Notes: generated by a model not told the origin, from the letters alone. 64,000 nt of DNA from Roseibacillus ishigakijimensis (GCF_016595415.1 NZ_JAENIO010000005.1:1-64000), one strand, 5' to 3'. Counted from the stretch's first letter, positions 34,993 to 43,689 are shown. Made by a program: numbers and translations.

Positions 34993-36114
34993 CTAACCGA
35001 GAGCGTCTTTGCCGAGTTGGCGCAGATTGTAGAGGCGGTCGGGCTTGGGAACGGTTTTCATGCCACGCAGGGAGCGCGCGCCCGTCTTTCGCTTGGAGTG
35101 AAAATGGGATTTGGCTTCTTGGAACACTTCTTCGATGAAAGCCTTGGAACCGAGGGCCCCGCCGTCGATGAAGTAACGCACCCGGCACCGCAGATAATCG
35201 GCTTTTTCGAGGCGGCCTCCGTTTTCAAGCACTTCGAGGGCTTTCTGGCGGGGGATGCGGGCCCGGAAAAGGTGGGCTTTGCCCCCTGACTGCTCATGGG
35301 CGAGTTCCTCTTTCTGACGGGCTTCGCTCTCCGGGATGCCAAAAAGATAGCAACGCCAGCGGCGCAAGGAATCATCAAGGGAGCAGGGGCCCTCTTGTCC
35401 CTGAATCGAGCTGCGCTCCCGAGCCTCGCCCGTCATCCCAATAGTGAAAGAGTCCAGCCAGATGAGAGCTTGGCGAGCTCGGGTGGCTTTTTTGCCGCCT
35501 GCGACTGCTTCGCCGTAAGAACACCAGCGGTAATCCTTGGGGTCTTCGCAAATCCCGGCCCGCACGGGATTGAGGTCGATGTAGGCGGCCATGGCTTTGA
35601 GGGCGGGGCCTTTTCCTTCGACGAGAACACTTTTGAAGCGGTCTTCCCAGAGCGTGCCCCGGCGCTGGTGGACGCGGTTGAACCATTGGGTGAAGCGTTG
35701 TTTGAGGATTTTCATATACTGGCTGATGTCCCACATGCGGGCAAACCAGCTCTCGCGCAATTCTTCAGCCGCCTGGTTATTGCTCTGAGCTCGATAGTGC
35801 TCCAGTTCCCAGCGGAGATTGGTGGCAGCCTTTCCACCCAAGCATTTCTCGACATGGGCAATCAAGCCCTCGTCGTCGGGGAGAGCCTCATCGGCAGGGC
35901 GTTGCGGGACTTCGACCAGGAGGTGAAAATGGTTCGACATCAGGCAATAGGAAACGATGCGCAGGCCGTAGAGGCGTTCATAAAGGCGCATGAACTCTGA
36001 GAATTTCGCCTTCTCCATTTCTCCGAGAACAAAGTCGCGATTCACGATGCGGGAAACGCAGTGGTAGTAGGCGACTGGGTGAGACCTGGGGGCAAGGAAT
36101 CGAGGACGGCGCAT
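34993..36114 (-). CDS. REP-associated tyrosine transposase (RAYT, Y1_Tnp family)
   Basis: A 373-residue single-strand transposase-like enzyme. The HUH metal site is H62-F-H64 in SNHFHLLVEV, and the catalytic tyrosine is probably Tyr133 (SQYMKILKQRF). YIDLNPVRAGI follows, typical of this group. The C-terminal third is a longer helical extension. RAYTs move or maintain short palindromic REP sequences rather than themselves. Just upstream (36156-36230) lies a hairpin and three copies of a 12-base word, its likely recognition DNA. It appears intact. Confidence 0.9.
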   Translation of the reverse strand: MRRPRFLAPRSHPVAYYHCVSRIVNRDFVLGEMEKAKFSEFMRLYERLYGLRIVSYCLMSNHFHLLVEVPQRPADEALPDDEGLIAHVEKCLGGKAATNLRWELEHYRAQSNNQAAEELRESWFARMWDISQYMKILKQRFTQWFNRVHQRRGTLWEDRFKSVLVEGKGPALKAMAAYIDLNPVRAGICEDPKDYRWCSYGEAVAGGKKATRARQALIWLDSFTIGMTGEARERSSIQGQEGPCSLDDSLRRWRCYLFGIPESEARQKEELAHEQSGGKAHLFRARIPRQKALEVLENGGRLEKADYLRCRVRYFIDGGALGSKAFIEEVFQEAKSHFHSKRKTGARSLRGMKTVPKPDRLYNLRQLGKDALG

Positions 36115-36155
36115 GGAGGGAGGGTGAGCAAAGGAAGACGGCGTGTCAATTACTT

Positions 36156-36230
36156 CCTAAAAAGGGACAGGCACTTTTTAGGGCAGGCACTTTTTAGCTT
36201 GGCACTTTTTAGCTTGTTTTAGCTTTTTAG
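36156..36230. repeat. hairpin plus GGCACTTTTTAG repeats beside the RAYT gene
   Basis: CCTAAAAAG (36156-36164) pairs with CTTTTTAGG (36174-36182). The 12-mer GGCACTTTTTAG occurs at 36170, 36186 and 36201 with no change, followed by decayed copies. This is the expected form of RAYT target DNA. Confidence 0.7.
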
Positions 36231-36269
36231 TCGCGCCTGCACCGGAGAAGAGTTCAATGGAAGAGAGTT

Positions 36270-36848
36270 TCATGGGGTGGGCCTTTCGTATTTGGATTTC
36301 AGCCAATCAAGGACGGCAAGCTGGTCTTCCTTCTTGGCGCGACGGACCTGGATCAGCAGCTTGGAGATACTGGGCCGATCCAGGGTGAGATTGGAAGCTC
36401 CCTCGTTGCAAACCGAACAAAGGGCGCGAAGGTTGGAGGCTTCGTCCTTGCCACCTTGCGATTTGTCAAGGATGTGACCAAGGTGGAGGCGGGTTTTACG
36501 ATTGGGATCGTAGGGATGGGGTTCTCCGGCGACGGCACCGCACATTTGGCAGGTAAAGCCATTGCGGTCGAGGACGAAGGCACGAAGCTCTTTGGAGATG
36601 CTACGCTCGAAGGCGGGTTGGGGTTTGGCGCTTTCGAGGAGGTATTCGCCGGGTTTGAGGGTGCTGCGGTCGTTATGAGTGAGGATCTGGTAGCCCTCTT
36701 CGTTGCGAAGCTCGCGGATGCGTCTGGCCCATTCGCTAATACCGGCGACTTGGCGGAGGTCGTCGGCGTGCAGGACGATCCCGACATTGGCGAGGAAGTG
36801 AGCTCGGAGTTTGGCACGAGCTCCTCCTTGTCCTTTTGATTGAGCCAT
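36270..36848 (-). CDS. HNH endonuclease
   Basis: A 192-residue protein. The C-terminal half carries an HNH nuclease: CQMCG zinc pair, LHLGHILDKSQGG (His and His), SNLRALCSVCNEG (Asn and second zinc pair). The N-terminal part (about 1-95) looks like a small DNA-recognition domain. It starts four bases after the methyltransferase stop in the same direction, so it is probably the restriction enzyme of a type II system. The ATG at 36848 is preferred over an in-frame upstream extension, which runs into the methyltransferase. Confidence 0.85.
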   Translation of the reverse strand: MAQSKGQGGARAKLRAHFLANVGIVLHADDLRQVAGISEWARRIRELRNEEGYQILTHNDRSTLKPGEYLLESAKPQPAFERSISKELRAFVLDRNGFTCQMCGAVAGEPHPYDPNRKTRLHLGHILDKSQGGKDEASNLRALCSVCNEGASNLTLDRPSISKLLIQVRRAKKEDQLAVLDWLKSKYERPTP

Positions 36849-36852
36849 AGCG

Positions 36853-37815
36853 TTAAGCGGCTTTGGTTTTCTCCTGGGTTTGCGCGGTGACGATGGCAGC
36901 CTTGAGTTGTTCGGCAACCGCTCTGGCGACAGGGGGAGGGAAGGCATTGCCGATTTGTCGATAGGCAGCTGTCTTTTTGCCCATAAATTTCCAGTTGTCA
37001 GGGAAACCTTGGATTCGAGCGGTCATGGGAATCGTGAGGCGCGGCATTCCTTCGAAGTCTCTTTCCGGCGAGGCGTCACCCAGGCTCTTGCCGTTGACTC
37101 CGAGCTTGGCCCAAGCGTTGCGGGCACGAGTTGGCCCCAGGTCGGCTCCTCCATGCTTTTTGGAGCCTCCCACCAGAGTGGGGGCGATGGCGTTGGCCTG
37201 CTTCTTCCAAGCGTTGGCTCCCTTCCAGCCGTCCTGAGCCATGAGGTCATAGAGGGCTTCTCCCACCGTGGGGGGGAGTTTGTTGAGTCCGAGGGGCCAT
37301 TGAAAGTGGGGGGCGATGTCCTTGCGGAGTGCGACGATGACGACGCGGGGTCTGAGCTGGCTGACCCCAAAGTCCGAAGCATTGAGCAGTTGCCAGTCGG
37401 TGCGATAGCCCATGCGAGACAGCTTGCCTTTGAGGTGGGCGCGGTATTCGTCGAAATTGCTTGCGAGGAAGCCGCGCACATTCTCGAGCATGACAGCTTT
37501 CGGATGGCATTGCTTGATGAGGCGAAGCGCTTCGGGGAAAAGGTCTCGTTCATCATCTTTGCCCAGTTGTTTGCCCGCGATGGAAAAAGGAGGGCAGGGG
37601 ACGCCGCCGGCGAAGAGATCAACGCCATCGTAGGCGGTGGCCTCGAAGTGGCGCACATCTCCCTCGAATACCTTCCATTGGGGGCGGTTGTGGCGAAGAG
37701 TGGCGCAAGAAGGGCCGTCGAGCTCGACCAGGGCCTGGGCCTCAAAGCCCGCCTGCTCCAGTCCGAGAGCTTGCCCCCCGCCGCCCGCACAGATTTCTAT
37801 GGATGTGAGAATCAT
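36853..37815 (-). CDS. DNA (cytosine-5-)-methyltransferase
   Basis: The 320-residue enzyme has motif I (EICAGGGGQALGLEQAGF), catalytic Cys74 in PCPPFS, ENVRGF and the C-terminal motif QIGNAFPPPVA. It methylates C5 of cytosine within a short site; the variable region between about 180 and 260 sets the specificity, which cannot be predicted. It is followed at once by the HNH gene, forming a compact restriction-modification pair. Confidence 0.93.
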   Translation of the reverse strand: MILTSIEICAGGGGQALGLEQAGFEAQALVELDGPSCATLRHNRPQWKVFEGDVRHFEATAYDGVDLFAGGVPCPPFSIAGKQLGKDDERDLFPEALRLIKQCHPKAVMLENVRGFLASNFDEYRAHLKGKLSRMGYRTDWQLLNASDFGVSQLRPRVVIVALRKDIAPHFQWPLGLNKLPPTVGEALYDLMAQDGWKGANAWKKQANAIAPTLVGGSKKHGGADLGPTRARNAWAKLGVNGKSLGDASPERDFEGMPRLTIPMTARIQGFPDNWKFMGKKTAAYRQIGNAFPPPVARAVAEQLKAAIVTAQTQEKTKAA

Positions 37816-37915
37816 ATGTTCAAATAATCAGTTTCTAGGCTGCCGGTCAATCTGGAAATCGAATTTGGTAAGAATTCGGAAAAAAGCATGGAGGTGTGGT
37901 GAGGTGATCAGATTT

Positions 37916-37955
37916 ACAATTCACGGACTGACCCCGTTTTCTTGCCCTTTTTAAG
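37916..37955. repeat. RAYT-type motif around CACGGACTGACCCCG
   Basis: A short conserved-looking block (CACGGACTGACCCCGTTTT) lies between the methyltransferase and the 541-residue gene. It resembles sequence often found beside Y1_Tnp genes in related phyla. The link is from memory of the pattern. Confidence 0.3.
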
Positions 37956-37962
37956 CTTTTTT

Positions 37963-39588
37963 TCAGGCAAGCACCAATCGAGTTATTTGGTCCGCTGCCT
38001 TTGTGAGCCCCTCAAACACTAAGATTGCGGCACCCTGAAGATCGTCAGGAGGAGATTCGAAACCGAGAATCTTGAGTGCTCTTTCGTAGCCAGAGCTGCC
38101 TGAATGAGCATCGAGTTGTCTGAGGTCGTTGATTCCGGCTAGAATTCTAGTTTCTTCTCGGCCATCTCCACCTAGCTCATCGATGAGGGCTGCGAGCATA
38201 TTTCTGATTTGAGCCTTTTTTCCTTTGAATTTGGTTTGTCCCTCTTCACCTAGATTTTTGTAGATATTAGCCCCGTTTATAGCCTCATTGGTTAGCTTGT
38301 TCAGCTCCTTGGCAAGGTGGCAAAAATCTTCTTTGTTATCCGAGTCGAATCGATGGATATGTTTAAGAAACTCTCGCTCCGCTGGAATTTCATTAAAGAG
38401 TGGGCATCCGAATCTCGAAATGAAGGCTGAATTTAGCTCGATTAACGACTTATGTAGTAAGTTCTCAGGTGCTATTGAATCTGAAAACCATCCTTGGATA
38501 TACGAATCATAAAGAGCTTTTCCTATTCCTCCTTCAGGAATGATGTTGTAAGATTTTAGCTTCTTGAGGAACCAATGGGGAAGGTTTTTGAGGTCCTTTG
38601 CAAAAATGACAACCTTGCCAAGCTCGTTGACTCCAAATGTGAAATCCGAATGGCCGATACCCAGTTTGCCAGCATCGAAGGCCCACCACTCGATAAAGGC
38701 CCTTTGCTCCTTTAGAATCGATGTAACAAGAGACGGTTCGAAGCAAAGAAATTGGAAGTCTTTTTTAATTTCTTCGAGGCTTTTCGTGTCTTCGCTTTGA
38801 TTGTCTACGAAGAAGGCTATTCGGTCGGGGTGTTTGTCCCCAGCAACGCGAGTAGAAACGCTGCTTTTTTCCAGCCAATCCTTCCACCAGAGTTTACCGA
38901 ATAAGAAGTTTAATTCTTCATCGTCATCAGTCTTTCCCTTATAACCGTGCCACTCCTGAGTATCATTGTCGATGTTGATATGTTCTTCTTGCCAATCGAC
39001 GTCGTGCAGAGAATTGCCTTTGAATTCCCGGCACATGAAACCCGCGCTGAAAAGCGAAGTCGACCTTGCCTTAAGATAGTCGCGAAGGACATCGGCTTTG
39101 ATTCTTATTTCAATAGGTTTTCCCGATTCGTCATTACGCACTAGCTGGGCAACTTCGAGATAGTTCTCAGACGGACGAACCCAAGTGTCGCCTTGGCGGA
39201 GAAGTCGCAAAGAGAGCACTATTTCTTGGTTAAGGTCCCATACACGCTCTCCATCTTCATGCCAAAGGTCGGTAATCGGCATTATTCCAGTGACTTTTCC
39301 GTGTTGGTAATCGTAGTAATCGGTAGGAGAGTAAAAGCGGTCTTCATCAACATAGGCTGTTGTTTCTTCCCGATGTAATCCGATATCCTGCCACGAAAGG
39401 TGCGCGTATTTTTCTCGGTCCTCATCGAAAACAATCAACGTCTCGAGAGAGAAATAGATTCTCGTGTCGTCTTGTTCATCCGTAATGTTTATCTTTAAAG
39501 GAATCCACTTTCCTGAGGTGAATTTCGAGGAGTTGAAGTCATTGAACTCGAGCCAATTTTTAAGTGATTGAGGGGACGGTCGATTCAT
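37963..39588 (-). CDS. uncharacterised 541-residue protein next to the restriction-modification pair
   Basis: I do not recognise this family. The protein is soluble, rich in acidic and aromatic residues, with no signal peptide or membrane helix. A segment near 165-190 (ADVLRDYLKARSTSLFSAGF) resembles a YL-x-R motif seen in other large proteins of defense islands. The C-terminal ~130 residues are helical. Its base composition is more AT-rich than the flanking core genes, a sign of transfer. It lies upstream of, and in the same direction as, the methyltransferase and HNH genes, 147 bases away. A role in restriction or another defense step is a guess from position. Confidence 0.6.
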   Translation of the reverse strand: MNRPSPQSLKNWLEFNDFNSSKFTSGKWIPLKINITDEQDDTRIYFSLETLIVFDEDREKYAHLSWQDIGLHREETTAYVDEDRFYSPTDYYDYQHGKVTGIMPITDLWHEDGERVWDLNQEIVLSLRLLRQGDTWVRPSENYLEVAQLVRNDESGKPIEIRIKADVLRDYLKARSTSLFSAGFMCREFKGNSLHDVDWQEEHINIDNDTQEWHGYKGKTDDDEELNFLFGKLWWKDWLEKSSVSTRVAGDKHPDRIAFFVDNQSEDTKSLEEIKKDFQFLCFEPSLVTSILKEQRAFIEWWAFDAGKLGIGHSDFTFGVNELGKVVIFAKDLKNLPHWFLKKLKSYNIIPEGGIGKALYDSYIQGWFSDSIAPENLLHKSLIELNSAFISRFGCPLFNEIPAEREFLKHIHRFDSDNKEDFCHLAKELNKLTNEAINGANIYKNLGEEGQTKFKGKKAQIRNMLAALIDELGGDGREETRILAGINDLRQLDAHSGSSGYERALKILGFESPPDDLQGAAILVFEGLTKAADQITRLVLA

Positions 39589-39666
39589 TCGAATTAGATT
39601 TTAGTTGGTTACGAATAAACAGTGACTTGGCGGATTATGAGTGTGGGGGTATTCCCAAGGTTTTGG

Positions 39667-39755
39667 CGAACAAGAATTGCGGCGGACTAGCGGCAGCTCC
39701 TCTACTGACAAGCCTCATTTTTACTCTCGCTTCGATGGAGCAGGTTGCTTTTTAG
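39667..39755 (-). pseudogene. degenerate second copy of the nrdA 3' end
   Basis: Read on the minus strand, this segment repeats the last codons of nrdA. It gives TGCTCCATCGAAGC, and after a small gap GAGGCTTGTCAGTAG, where nrdA has the same words ending in TGA. Similarity continues past the stop into flanking sequence (ACAAGA, then GGACT, CGG). The spacing between the two copies is about 143 bases. Confidence 0.6.
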
Positions 39756-39788
39756 GCTGCGGTTCTTTCTCCACTCATTCCCCCTACG

Positions 39789-39810
39789 CCAAGGCTTCAC
39801 CAAGGCTTCA
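39789..39810. repeat. 11-bp direct repeat CCAAGGCTTCA x2
   Basis: Two adjacent identical 11-mers lie between the two nrdA tail copies. They may mark a past duplication or slippage event. Confidence 0.5.
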
Positions 39811-39843
39811 AAAGACAAGAGCTTCGGAGGACTGACGGTAGAT

Positions 39844-42800
39844 TCACTGACAAGCCTCACATTCCTCCCCATTCCGCTGGGCTTCGATGGAGCAGGCGGC
39901 TTGTTCGGCGGCCGTGTAGGAGCGGGCGGCGGGGGCCTTTTGGGCGGAGCCGGTGCTCTTTTCGATGCCGCTGGCTCCGAGGGTGCGGAGGTAGTAGGTG
40001 GTTTTCATGCCGGTGGTCCAGGCGCGGCGATACATGTGACTGAGGGTCTTCATCTCGGGCGCGGCGAGGAAGAGGTTGACGCTCTGGCTCTGGTCAATCC
40101 ACTTCTGTCGGCGGGCGGCGGCGTCAATGAGGTAGTTATAGCTGATGCCGAAGACGGTGAGGTGCTTCTGCTTGAGCCGCTCGGGGATGCCTTCAATGTC
40201 GGTGAGCTCGCCGTCGAAGTATTTCAATTGGTCGAGCATGTCCTGATTCCAGAGTCCTTCGGCCTTGAGGTCGTTGACGAGCTCGCGATTGAGGACGATG
40301 AAGTCGCCGCTGAGGTTGCTCTTGACGAAGAGGTTCTTGTAGTTGGGCTCGATGCAGGGGGTGGTGCCCATGATGTTGCTGATGGTGGCGGTGGGGGCGA
40401 TGGCGAGGACGTTGGAGTTGCGCATGCCGTGGCGGGCGATCTTCTCGCGCACGGGCTGCCAGTCCATTTTGCCACCGCGGGGGACGTCGAGGTGTTGGCC
40501 GCGTTCTTCTTGCAGGAGGTCGAGGGTGTCCTGGGGGAGGAGGCCGCGATCCCATTTGCTGCCCTGATAGCTCTGGTAGGTGCCGCGCTCGCCGGCGAGG
40601 TCGCTGGAGGCTCCGTAGGCGTAGTAGGAGATGGCTTCCATGAACTCGTCATTGAATTCCACCGCTTGCTCGCTGGCGAAGGAGTAGCCTTTTTTGTAGA
40701 GGGCATTCTGCAAGCCCATGACGCCGAGTCCGATGGGGCGGTGGCGGCTGTTGGCGGTGGCGGCCGCTTGGGTGGGGTAGAAGTTGATGTCGATGACGTT
40801 GTCGAGGGCGCGGATGGCCACGGTGATGGTCTCGCGCAGCATCTCGTGGTCGAGGGCGCCATCGTCGGTGAGGTGGCTATCGAGCACGACGGAGCCGAGG
40901 TTGCAGACGGCGGTTTCTTCCTCGCTGGTGTTGAGGGTGATCTCGGTGCAAAGGTTGGAGCTGTGGATGACGCCGGCGTGGTCCTGGGGGCTGCGCACGT
41001 TGCAGGGGTCCTTGAAGGTGATCCAGGGGTGGCCGGTCTCGAAGACCATGGAGAGCATTTTTTTCCAAAGCTCGATGGCGGGGATTTGGCGGCTCCAGAT
41101 TTTGCCTTCGGCGGCTTGTTTTTCGTAGTCCTTGTAACGGAGTTCGAAGGCGCGGCCGTAGAGGTCGTGGAGGTCGGGGGTTTCGTTGGCGCGGAAGAGG
41201 GTCCAGTCCTGGCGGGCTTCCATACGCTTCATGAAGAGGTCCGGAATCCAGTTCGCGGTGTTCATGTCGTGGGTGCGGCGGCGGTCGTCCCCGGTGTTTT
41301 TGCGCAGCTCGAGGAAGTCCTCGATGTCGTTGTGCCAGGTCTCAAGGTAGGCGCAGCCGGAGCCGCGGCGTTTGCCGCCTTGGTTGACGGCAATGAGTTG
41401 GTCGTTATGGAGTTTGAGGAAGGGGATGACGCCCTGGGACTCGCCATTGGTGCCCTGGATGTAGCCGCCCGTTCCGCGCACGGCGGTCCAGGAGCCGCCC
41501 AGTCCGCCGGCCCACTTGGAGAGGTAGGCATTGTCGGCGATGCCGCGCTGCATGATGGACTCGATGCTGTCGTCGACTTTGTAGAGGTAGCAGCTGGAGA
41601 GCTGGCTGTGGAGGGTGCCGGAGTTGAAGAGGGTGGGAGTGCTGGAGCAGAAGCGGCGGCCTTTGTAGAGCTGGTAAAGGCGGGTCACCCAGTCTTCGCG
41701 CTCGCTTTTTTCTTCTTTGAAGAGGCCCATCGCGACGCGCATCCAGAAGAACTGGGGTGTCTCCATGCGGCGGGGCTTTTCGCCGGTTTTGTCGACGATG
41801 AGGTAGCGATCGTAGAGGGTCTGAATGCCGAGGTAGTCGAAGTCGAGGTCGGCGGAGGGGTCGAGGGCTTCGGCGAGTTTCTTGAGATCGTAGCGGCCGT
41901 CGATGAGGTCGGGGCTGAGGCGTTTGATTTTGACCCCGTGCTTGAGGTAGGCCTTGAAGGCGGTCTGGTGTGCTTCCTTGAGGCCTTCGATGCCGTCGCG
42001 CATGATGGACCAGTCGAGCACCTCTTCATAGATGTAGGTGAGGAGGACGCGACCGGCGAATTTGGCCATGTCGGCGTCGCGCTCGATGAGGGCGCGGGCA
42101 TTGAGCACGATGGTTTTCTGGAGGTTCTCGGCGGTGATTTCGGCTCCGATGGAGCGGCGCAGTTCGCGCTCGAGGTCGTCTTCGCTGAGGGTGAGATTGA
42201 GGCCGATGCAGGCGAACTGGATGCGCTTTTTCAGCTCCAGACCGTCCCAGAATTCCGCGCTGCCATCGCGCACCACGGTGACGAAGGATCCCTGGTTGGG
42301 GTCCTCCTCGGGGGCTCCCTGCAGTTCGCGCAGGCGGGAGCGCTCGGCGCGGTAGAGGATGTAGCTCTCGGCCACCTTGTAGTAGCCCTGGCGCATGAGC
42401 TCGTTCTGCACCATGTCCTGCACGTCCTCGATGTGGACGAAGGCCTGGTCACCTTGGCGGGCAATCTGGGTGACGGCTCGCGCCACGCTCCCGGCGGGGG
42501 TGGGGTCTTCCTTGGAGGAAAGAAAGGCGTTGCGCACGGCGGACTCGATCTTGCTCTCCGACCAGGGCACGACGTTGCCGCTGCGGCGGATCAGGCGCAC
42601 GGGCATGGTCTGGGGCTCGCCTTCGAGGTCGATTTGTCCGTTGTTTTCCATATTGCGCTTGAAGACGAGGGACTTGGCCACGTCGTGGGCGTCGTTCTCG
42701 ATGAGGGCTTTCTCAATGAGGAGGTAGAGGTCGTTTTGGGAGAGCTTGAGGGAATTGCCCTTTTGCACCTGCGCCATCAGGCTCTTGGATACGCTATTGG

Positions 42801-43095
42801 CGACGGCCGAGACGAAGGTGCGGTTTTCTTCGTTAAAAATGCTGTCCTCGGGGGTGCGGCGGGCGATGAGGAGGTCGGTGAGGGATTCCCCAATGGCATC
42901 GGCGACATCGGCGAGGGAAAAGTGCTCTTCGGCGTTGCCCTTGGTGACGGTGATCTGCGGGACCGGCGTTCGCTCCGAAGAGGGCAGCGTTTCGCGCCAG
43001 CTGTAGCTGCGGAAGTCGCTGTTGGTGTTTTGGAAGCGGTTGGAGATGACTTCCTTGAGGGCGATGTCTTCTTCGAGGGTGATGGAGCGATACAT
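39844..43095 (-). CDS. nrdA: ribonucleoside-diphosphate reductase, alpha subunit (class I)
   Basis: A 1083-residue catalytic subunit. The first ~270 residues hold ATP-cone regulatory domains (VRLIRRSGNVVPWSESKIESAV marks one, with a second like region ahead). The barrel follows with active-site cysteines in RFCSSTPTLFN and AVCNLGS, and the NLCTEI motif. The C-terminus ends EECEACQ, the mobile cysteine pair that is re-reduced by thioredoxin. It makes deoxynucleotides for DNA synthesis with NrdB. It lies downstream of nrdB but is separated by a four-helix-bundle unit. Size and architecture resemble the chlamydial enzyme. Confidence 0.95.
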   Translation of the reverse strand: MYRSITLEEDIALKEVISNRFQNTNSDFRSYSWRETLPSSERTPVPQITVTKGNAEEHFSLADVADAIGESLTDLLIARRTPEDSIFNEENRTFVSAVANSVSKSLMAQVQKGNSLKLSQNDLYLLIEKALIENDAHDVAKSLVFKRNMENNGQIDLEGEPQTMPVRLIRRSGNVVPWSESKIESAVRNAFLSSKEDPTPAGSVARAVTQIARQGDQAFVHIEDVQDMVQNELMRQGYYKVAESYILYRAERSRLRELQGAPEEDPNQGSFVTVVRDGSAEFWDGLELKKRIQFACIGLNLTLSEDDLERELRRSIGAEITAENLQKTIVLNARALIERDADMAKFAGRVLLTYIYEEVLDWSIMRDGIEGLKEAHQTAFKAYLKHGVKIKRLSPDLIDGRYDLKKLAEALDPSADLDFDYLGIQTLYDRYLIVDKTGEKPRRMETPQFFWMRVAMGLFKEEKSEREDWVTRLYQLYKGRRFCSSTPTLFNSGTLHSQLSSCYLYKVDDSIESIMQRGIADNAYLSKWAGGLGGSWTAVRGTGGYIQGTNGESQGVIPFLKLHNDQLIAVNQGGKRRGSGCAYLETWHNDIEDFLELRKNTGDDRRRTHDMNTANWIPDLFMKRMEARQDWTLFRANETPDLHDLYGRAFELRYKDYEKQAAEGKIWSRQIPAIELWKKMLSMVFETGHPWITFKDPCNVRSPQDHAGVIHSSNLCTEITLNTSEEETAVCNLGSVVLDSHLTDDGALDHEMLRETITVAIRALDNVIDINFYPTQAAATANSRHRPIGLGVMGLQNALYKKGYSFASEQAVEFNDEFMEAISYYAYGASSDLAGERGTYQSYQGSKWDRGLLPQDTLDLLQEERGQHLDVPRGGKMDWQPVREKIARHGMRNSNVLAIAPTATISNIMGTTPCIEPNYKNLFVKSNLSGDFIVLNRELVNDLKAEGLWNQDMLDQLKYFDGELTDIEGIPERLKQKHLTVFGISYNYLIDAAARRQKWIDQSQSVNLFLAAPEMKTLSHMYRRAWTTGMKTTYYLRTLGASGIEKSTGSAQKAPAARSYTAAEQAACSIEAQRNGEECEACQ

Positions 43096-43138
43096 TGTTT
43101 TTGGCGTGGTGGGGGTTGTTGATGGTTGGGAGGCGGGA

Positions 43139-43180
43139 AAGTTTGCGAGTTTGTCAGTGTTTCAGTTTGTCAGGGCTTTG
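43139..43180 (+). repeat. left inverted repeat of the four-helix-bundle unit
   Basis: This 42-base arm contains AGTTTGTCAG twice. It matches the complement of 43648-43689 with five differences. Confidence 0.8.
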
Positions 43181-43224
43181 AGGGGACGAGGGCTGTGTGG
43201 GTGGAGTTGTGTGGGTGGGGTTTT

Positions 43225-43593
43225 TTAGGGGCGGGATTGGAGGGTGTTGATGAGGCTTTGAATCATGGAGGCGAGTTCGCGGGTCTCTTGGATGAGGTGG
43301 GTCGCATTGAGAAGCTCGGGTCTGCCCAGTTCTTTGCGAACGCGTTGGGCAATGAAGAGTTGGGTGCGGAGTTCGGCGCAGGAGCCTTTGGCATAACGCA
43401 GAAAACGGGCAAAGTCCTTGTCGCTGTCACGTTCGGCTCCTTCGGCGATGTTTGAGGAGATGGAGACCGCTGCCGCTTGCATCTGCCCGTTGAGGCGGAA
43501 GTCCTGCGAGCCCTCGGTTGCCAGATAGGTGTCGACGGCAAGCCGGCAACCACGTTTCCAGATTTCCAAGTTCTCAAAGGTCTTCAGGGGCAT
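43225..43593 (-). CDS. four-helix-bundle protein (23S rRNA intervening-sequence protein family)
   Basis: The 122-residue protein is all helical. It follows the TIGR02436/S23 pattern: FENLEIWKRGCRLAVDTY at the start, SISSNIAEGAERDSDKDFARFLRYAKGS in the middle and a last helix with LASMIQSLINTL. The family was first seen inside intervening sequences of 23S rRNA and also includes the Avd accessory proteins of diversity-generating retroelements, but no reverse transcriptase or template repeat is nearby. The molecular role is not known. It lies in the loop between 42-base inverted repeats, between nrdB and nrdA and in the same direction. Confidence 0.88.
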   Translation of the reverse strand: MPLKTFENLEIWKRGCRLAVDTYLATEGSQDFRLNGQMQAAAVSISSNIAEGAERDSDKDFARFLRYAKGSCAELRTQLFIAQRVRKELGRPELLNATHLIQETRELASMIQSLINTLQSRP

Positions 43594-43647
43594 GGTGTTC
43601 TTTCTTTCGCTCTTTTTCAGGCTGTCGTTCGGCAGTCAGTGCCAGCG

Positions 43648-43689
43648 CAAATCCCTGACAAACTGAAAAACTGCCACACTCGCAAACTC
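43648..43689 (-). repeat. right inverted repeat of the four-helix-bundle unit
   Basis: The 42-base partner of 43139-43180; it ends exactly at the nrdB stop codon. Confidence 0.8.

Larger units (their letters stand above)
43139..43689 (-). mobile_element. 551-bp inverted-repeat unit carrying a four-helix-bundle gene
   Basis: The unit is bounded by 42-base imperfect inverted repeats (43139-43180 and 43648-43689, 37 of 42 matching). Inside is one gene, for an S23/IVP-type protein. The right end touches the nrdB stop codon (43690-43692), and the left end is 43 bases before nrdA. In a nrdB-nrdA transcript the ends would pair to a long stem with a 467-base loop. This is the layout of 23S rRNA intervening sequences, here inside an mRNA. 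Confidence 0.65.

Noticed and set aside
39745-43122. 1125-codon open frame on the + strand
   Set aside because: It is the antisense shadow of nrdA. Its protein is low in complexity (Val, Gly, Glu, Ala) and has no motif, while nrdA is unmistakable.
43225-43593. Diversity-generating retroelement accessory gene (Avd)
   Set aside because: The protein fold fits, but no reverse transcriptase, template repeat or variable repeat is present.
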